Below are positions 58,955-64,000 of a DNA stretch of 64,000 nt, piece by piece. The notes under the pieces were generated by a model that saw only the letters and a program-made list of their open reading frames with translations, had not been told where the DNA came from and did no database searches. How positions within the stretch are numbered: the first letter of the stretch is position 1; the number at the start of each line of letters is the position of its first letter. The DNA is taken from assembly GCA_037176885.1 (NCBI GenBank), contig JAWWNJ010000010.1, positions 62,001 to 126,000 on the forward strand, given 5' to 3'. Both the position numbers and the translations under genes were made by a program. This stretch comes from Favolaschia claudopus (taxonomy: Eukaryota; Basidiomycota; Agaricomycetes; Agaricales; Mycenaceae).

Positions 58955-60275
58955 AAGACGCAGTGAGCAATGGGGGTATGAGCTTGCGTATGTCGGGCAC
59001 AAGAGCGTCGAAACTAGTAGGCCAGAGTGAGTTGAGAGTGAGCGAGCATTGAGTCGATGATTGTGGAAACAAAGAGGAAGACTCGGAGGTGGGAAAGTTT
59101 GGAACCCAGCTGATCGACAAACAAGCAACATCTTGCTATGACCAACCACCATCGCCGACCTGAGCCCGACTCCGACTCGTTCTTCGCCTTCTTCGCCGCC
59201 CAGAAACCTCGTCACCAATACATAAAGCTCCAAACTACTCTCCACCCCTCTCCCGCGCATCTCGTTTCCACGCCAATTCGAAGAATTTTGTGGGACTAGG
59301 CCACCGACGACGTGGATTGGATGGGATGGGATCTTCCGGACGGCTTCTGAATGCTACTCTGTGTTCGAGAGGAATCTGAAGACGGTGTATGTTTATGCTA
59401 GGGAATGGAGTGCGGCATCTAACTTGTTTTTTTTTGTTCCTACTTTCCAGCTATCTAGACTTAGTGCTTCACCGTGACCTTGACATCCGGCCCACTTTCT
59501 ACCTCTCTCTCCCACCTCTTGGGCAACTTCTCAGCTCCGTGCTGCATATGATGTCGTTCTACGGACTCTTTTCAATTCTCGCCAAGTCGTATTCGTTCCG
59601 ATCTGCCTTCCACCTCATTGTCGCTGCGGATACACAGCGAGCGAGCCTCTTCACCAGCTACTCGCCACACACCCTACTCGCCCTGCTCGTCTCCTCAAGG
59701 CTTGGCGTGTGCGTCTCGGCCTTCTCTCCAATCGACGTCGCAGTCAGTCTACATTGATACTGTACGTCTTTCTTTCCTCCGTGCTCTACCTTTCTCGACC
59801 CTCTAACGTTGCTGCTTCGTAGGCTCCCTTCGTCCCATCATCTATGCGCTGCGACTCCGCATCTACGAGATCCAGCGTGGAAGACGACTACCCCCTCCGT
59901 GTCGCTGGCTCGGTATGCACAATCTGCACGCACGTCCACCCTCTCTTTTCTAATTTTACCCGACAGCTGCTTCCCCTTCCCGGCCTTCCCCGAATGGCTG
60001 AATCCGACTTGACTCTTCCGACAAGCACTCACAGGGGGTCGCAGCGCGTAGGTGGGGCAGTCAAATAAGGTCAGGATGGGAGGATGAGGGCCGGTTAGTT
60101 GCACCGTGCGCGCCCTCTGGTGAAACTAGCAGCGGGTAAGTGTCGCTCTTCCTCCTCATTTCGTCCTGATCTCTCATCTCATCCCTCCTCAGTCATGCTA
60201 CGACCACACACTTCTTACATGCGGAAGAACACTTGGAGCTGCGTATGTATACCGAAATTTGAACTCACGCCGCGA
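58955..60275 (+). repeat. Dispersed repeat, copy 2 (empty site, truncated by the Mutator-like element)
   Basis: It aligns with 49695-51510 minus the 617-bp insertion. Similarity continues up to about 60275, where the Mutator-like TIR starts, while copy 1 continues in related sequence (GCGGRAGAACryTTGGA... then GTATACC). So the Mutator-like element probably landed inside this copy. Confidence 0.65.
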
Positions 60276-60374
60276 ACTGTCACAGTGACAGTGACAATCA
60301 CGGTCATGTGACTCCGTGACGTAGTACTCCTTTCTCCTGTATCTCGCGTACTTTGTGACTACCTCGTCTTCCCC

Positions 60375-63300
60375 ATGGCTACTGCATCGCAAAACGACAT
60401 CGAAGCTATCTCTGCCTTTAGTCAACGCGTATCACAAGTCAGAAGAGTCACTTCCAAAGCTGCTGAGCCTGCAAAAATCATCAGCCATCTGCGCCTTTCT
60501 CCCGTCGACCGCGCTGCCGTTCTAGAACACATCAACCTCGTTGGAGTCGATGGATGGGAGAAACAATATGAGTACACATACGAAGATCAAGGTTCTATTG
60601 CTTCAATTCTAAAATGCTCCCTTATGGCACTATATCACTGTTTCTCCCTAGCCGCTGCTTTCAAGCTTTTTGCCGAACTTGGTCTTCACATGCCTGACGA
60701 CAGCGCACCGAATCTTGTCAATCATGATACCCAGAACGCTCTCCCCGCCCCCGATGTAAAGCGCGATGCTCGATCAAAATTAACAATCATCCGAACCGAC
60801 ACAAAACCAAGCAAGGCTCGAGACGGTCGGACTCTAACCCGGATCTGGCGACTTTATCAATGTTTGTGTGGTATTGATAACACTGACGGCCGGCTCGCCT
60901 CAAAAAAACGCCAAATCAGTTGGAAAATCATCGGTTGTGGAGCATGGTTTCGTTTGACATCAACTCACGATAGAACCGACCCAGACCCGTCGAGTGCGTC
61001 AATTATTTTCATATTGTGTAAAGCAAAACACTTATTTCATACACTGTGTCAAGAACATGCTTGGCTCACAATTGACCAGCTCATTGGTGACTTTACTCAC
61101 TCGCCGCAATGCCAAGAACTGCTCGAGATGCAGAGAAACCCGCGCATTCCGCTCCAACCCGATCTCCGTGAATACGCCCTATCTCTTCTCCGAAGCAAAA
61201 TGCCGCTACCTCAGCTTCGTTCTCACTGCCGAGACTGGTCTCACAAGCGCTGGGGAGGTCTGATAGGCGACGAGCACCATCGGTTTGTCATAACTGATTA
61301 CGAGACGACTTCTCTCTATAGAACTCTGGCGAAAGAGTCTGGTATTGCGCAAAAAACCACTGCCGAACAGAACCTGGACTCTTGGTTTCGTGCTGACAAT
61401 CCTCTTCCCCCCGACACACGCCTCACTGCATCTTGTATGTTTTATCAGCCCTTGACGACCGCCGAGAACAGCCGATTTATTCTCATTCTGTCAACTCCGG
61501 AAATGCGTGCTCTGGCTTGGCAATTTGGGCACAAAAAACAGCTTATCATGGATCTCACCTTCGGAGTTTGCAATGCTCGCATGCTAGTCCCCATTCTCAT
61601 GGTCATCGACGACGAAGGCAAAGGCCTCCCTGTTGCATTCATTCTATTTACGGCGCGGAAACAAGCCAAAGCTGTGCACGCCGACTACGACAAAACTGTG
61701 CTGGAATTTATTCTCACCAAGTGGAAGACAGCGATGGGAAAAAATGAAGAAGGCGAGGAATTCACTGCTGCCGTCGGAAGTACAGATAACGATGCCCGCG
61801 AACGACATGCTCTCCGCTCTGTCTGGCCCGACATCTTGCTCTTGTTGTGTATCTTTCATGTCTGGCAGGCGTGGCGGAATGCTTTGGTGAGATACCTCCG
61901 CGTCATCCCGAAAGGTCCGGATCGTCAGCATGTTCGCTCTCGTCTCGGCAAATTCCTCGTCTCCCAGCTCAAAGACATTTCCGATTACGAGTCTGCCATC
62001 ACCTCGTACAACTCCGAACTCTCCCATTTCAAGAAATTAGCTTCCAGCCGTTCGGATGTCGCAAAGTCTCAATCGAAAGGCGGACTGGGCTTCCTCGCCT
62101 ACTTACAGGGTTATCTGAAAGTGCGAGAGATGTGGACGGCATGGTCGCTCGCAGGTGCGCAGGAGGCAGCTAGTCGGATGGGAATATTGCTTAATCAGGT
62201 TGCCCGTACCACCAACCACCTCGAGTCCTTCAACGGCCGCTTGAAGGGATCATACATCACTCAGCACAAGCACTCTGGCCGACTCCCGCGTGCTGATGCT
62301 TGGGTACTTGCCATGATCACGCAGGTCATGCCGGATTTCCTTGACTCGTGGGCGGAGAGGAGAAAGACAAAGAATTACTACGAGATTATGCGCTCTGCGA
62401 AAGGTACGGGCATCAACTCGGTAAGCTACGGATCTATGTTTGCATCAACCTGCTCAATCGAAATATGTTCATCAGAAATTGACCTGCCCGCGGCTCGCAA
62501 AACCAACGCCGGAGACCCAATCGGCTAACACGCTCGAATCCGCAGCCAAGGATTGGCTTCTGGCAGTGATCAGCAGTACAACTCCCTCCACCCCCAACGC
62601 CGGCACAGACGCAAAACACCTGGAAGAACTTGAAGTTGAGCTTTTGGCGGAACTGGAGGCGGATGAGGAGGAGGCGGAGGATGAGGATGGGGAGGAAGTA
62701 GATGCCGAGGCAGTTGAAGAGATGGAAGGGTACGGTTTACAGCTCGAAATTTCAGCTGATGGTGACTCTAGCTGGGCGAGCGACGCATGCGAGCCTCCGA
62801 GTCCCCGGAGCTTCGAAAACAGGTCTGCCAGCGCCATGTCCATCACCAGCGAATTGTTCGAGGTCCCTTCAATCGCCGGGCCTGACGCTCTCATGGTCTG
62901 TGAACCCGACATCTCTCTGTCTGACACCACCGACATGTCACCGCCGGAGGACAACAGCGATGATTTTCTGGACGACCATGCTCTCAACTCCAGTTCAATT
63001 GTGGAAAACTTACCTCCCGATGTGTCTCTTCCCTTCCCATTCACACTTGCTCAACCGCGCAGCAGTCCAGACTCGGATCACTCATTTCTGCACGACTTCG
63101 CGGATCCCTGCCAAACCGCCAATTCATCAACCCACAACATGTCGATCGATCCCATCCCCAACCCAAATGTACTTGCATCAGCGGCAGCCTACCGTACTCG
63201 CATTGAGTCACTGGAAACTCAACTAGCTACTGCGCTGCATGGACTCATGGAACTGGGAACAGAACCCGAGTTCCTCATTCACCATCTCAGTCCCAGTATC

Positions 63301-63459
63301 CAGCTTCGACTTGACCACCTAGCCACACAAACCCAAGATCACGCAACAGAAGACGCCGCCGAACTCGAAGCAGATGTGGGTGGTGGAGAGGAAATGAGGT
63401 TGGATAGATTCGAGAAGGAGATCAAAACAAAACGATTGAATTCGCGATCATCATGGTGA
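60375..63459 (+). CDS. MULE-type transposase with an acidic C-terminal extension
   Basis: Two exons, 60375-62420 and 62476-63459, close to 1009 aa, joined by a 55-bp GT-AG intron. The transposase core has a candidate catalytic triad: Asp393 in LIMDLTFGV, Asp471 in GSTDNDARERHAL and Glu617 in TNHLESFNGRLKG. The C-x2-H motif typical of MULEs is at 492-495 (LLCIFHVWQAW). The C-terminal 330 residues are Glu/Asp-rich (ELEADEEEAEDEDGEEVD) with a possible coiled coil near YRTRIESLETQLATALHG. No stops or frameshifts interrupt it, so the element may be recently active. The enzyme would cut and paste the element through its TIRs in the nucleus. Confidence 0.88.
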
Positions 63460-63616
63460 TTTTGCCTTTTCATTCCACGTGTGTACTTGTAGAAACTTGT
63501 AGAATGCATATCCTAGCAGCGAGGACCAAGGCTTGTTTTGCGAGATATATGTATTCACCTCAACTAAGTACATGCACACAGTAAAGAACTACGAAATATA
63601 TTTTTTTCTCAACCGA

Positions 63617-63723
63617 TGCACTCAAAACCCCGGGAAATGGGGACTGTCGCCATGCAGAAGCGCCACGGAGTGGTGCTCGGCATCTTCCGGCGGCGGGGCC
63701 CATTTCCCGGGGTTTTGAGTGCA
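63617..63723. mobile_element. 107-bp foldback/MITE-like element with perfect 25-bp inverted repeats
   Basis: Positions 63617-63641 and 63699-63723 are perfect inverted repeats starting TGCACTCAAAACCCCGGG, separated by a 57-bp GC-rich loop. I see no clear target duplication. It could be a tiny MITE nested in the MULE, or part of the MULE's own 3' structure. Confidence 0.6.
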
Positions 63724-63776
63724 GAGGGCAGAGAAAAAAAAAGAGTTACCTTGTTGTGAAATTACAAAGGCCCCGC

Positions 63777-63860
63777 GCCAGCGGAAAAGGCCAGCGCAGC
63801 GAAAGGGCCAGCGCAGCGAAAGGGCCAGCGCCAGCGAAAAGGCAGCGCCAGCGAAAATGA
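63777..63860. repeat. Short tandem repeat of about 17 bp
   Basis: Four to five copies of AGCGAAAGGGCCAGCGC with small changes, just inside the right end of the Mutator-like element. Confidence 0.8.
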
Positions 63861-64000
63861 AGGGGGGTCTGGGGGGAACACCGTTCCCCCCAGATTCACG
63901 AGCTCGTAGTTTGCGCGTTGTTGTGGGGAGAGCGAGCCAAGGGCGAGCTTGCGGCGAACGGTTGGAACCGTGAGAATCGTGACAGCGTGACTGTCACAGT

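Larger units (their letters stand above)
60276..64000 (+). mobile_element. Mutator-like (MULE) DNA transposon, right end at or beyond the window edge
   Basis: The left end ACTGTCACAGTGACAGTGAC (60276) is mirrored at the window's last bases, whose reverse complement starts ACTGTGACAGTCACGCTGTC; both continue to a TCACGGT block. Between them lies an intact MULE transposase gene, a nested 107-bp inverted-repeat element and short tandem repeats. The target duplication cannot be checked because the window stops at the right end. Confidence 0.6.

Noticed and set aside
1..64000. CRISPR arrays or bacterial-type operons
   Set aside because: No regular short direct repeats with unique spacers; gene structure is eukaryotic throughout.

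Overview
The window looks like nuclear DNA of an agaricomycete basidiomycete, probably a Mycena-like mushroom. The reasons are dense short GT-AG introns of about 45-65 bp, DUF6533 and DUF6534 membrane proteins, a STE3-type receptor, an A-T-R NRPS-like reductase, a WxWxIP flavin halogenase, and a glycine-rich/kinase-like gene of a type I recall as expanded in Mycena. The genus is inferred from recall; the class-level call is firmer. Exon coordinates were worked out by eye from splice sites, reading phase and family homology. For the HAP3-like, Ras-like, STE3, aldolase, halogenase, IDO-like, A-T-R and Zn2Cys6 genes the exon lengths close in frame to the stop. For the DUF6533 and kinase-like genes, and for part of the sedolisin, the middle exons are approximate.

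Layout. 0-4 kb: an internally deleted Helitron interrupted by a hAT-type MITE with a perfect 8-bp target duplication. 4-9 kb: gene-poor, with a Mutator-TIR-like fragment and degenerate tRNA-like sequences. 9-23 kb: an inverted duplication of about 1.15 kb (intact gene at 9.2-9.9 kb, dead copy at 21.7-22.5 kb) flanks a Zn2Cys6 regulator, an S53 sedolisin protease and a DUF6533 membrane protein. A broken S28 peptidase lies against the second copy. 23-34 kb: an atypical Ras GTPase, an unrecognised gene, a HAP3/NF-YB histone-fold protein, a DUF6534 membrane protein and a STE3 pheromone receptor.

34.7-46.9 kb is the most interesting block. An HpcH/HpaI aldolase and a flavin-dependent halogenase lie on the minus strand. 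They are followed by an indoleamine-2,3-dioxygenase-like protein and a 17-exon adenylation-thiolation-reductase on the plus strand. This resembles an uncharacterised biosynthetic gene cluster. One reading is a (halo)tryptophan/kynurenine-type or other aromatic acid that is activated, tethered and reductively released.

47-64 kb is repeat-rich. It holds two copies of a 1.3-1.8 kb dispersed repeat. One copy carries a 617-bp TIR element with telomere-like internal repeats, and the other is interrupted by a Mutator-like transposon. It also holds GC-rich degenerate tandem repeats, a kinase-like orphan gene and 280-bp tandem repeats. The Mutator-like element encodes an apparently intact 1009-aa transposase and may run to the window end.
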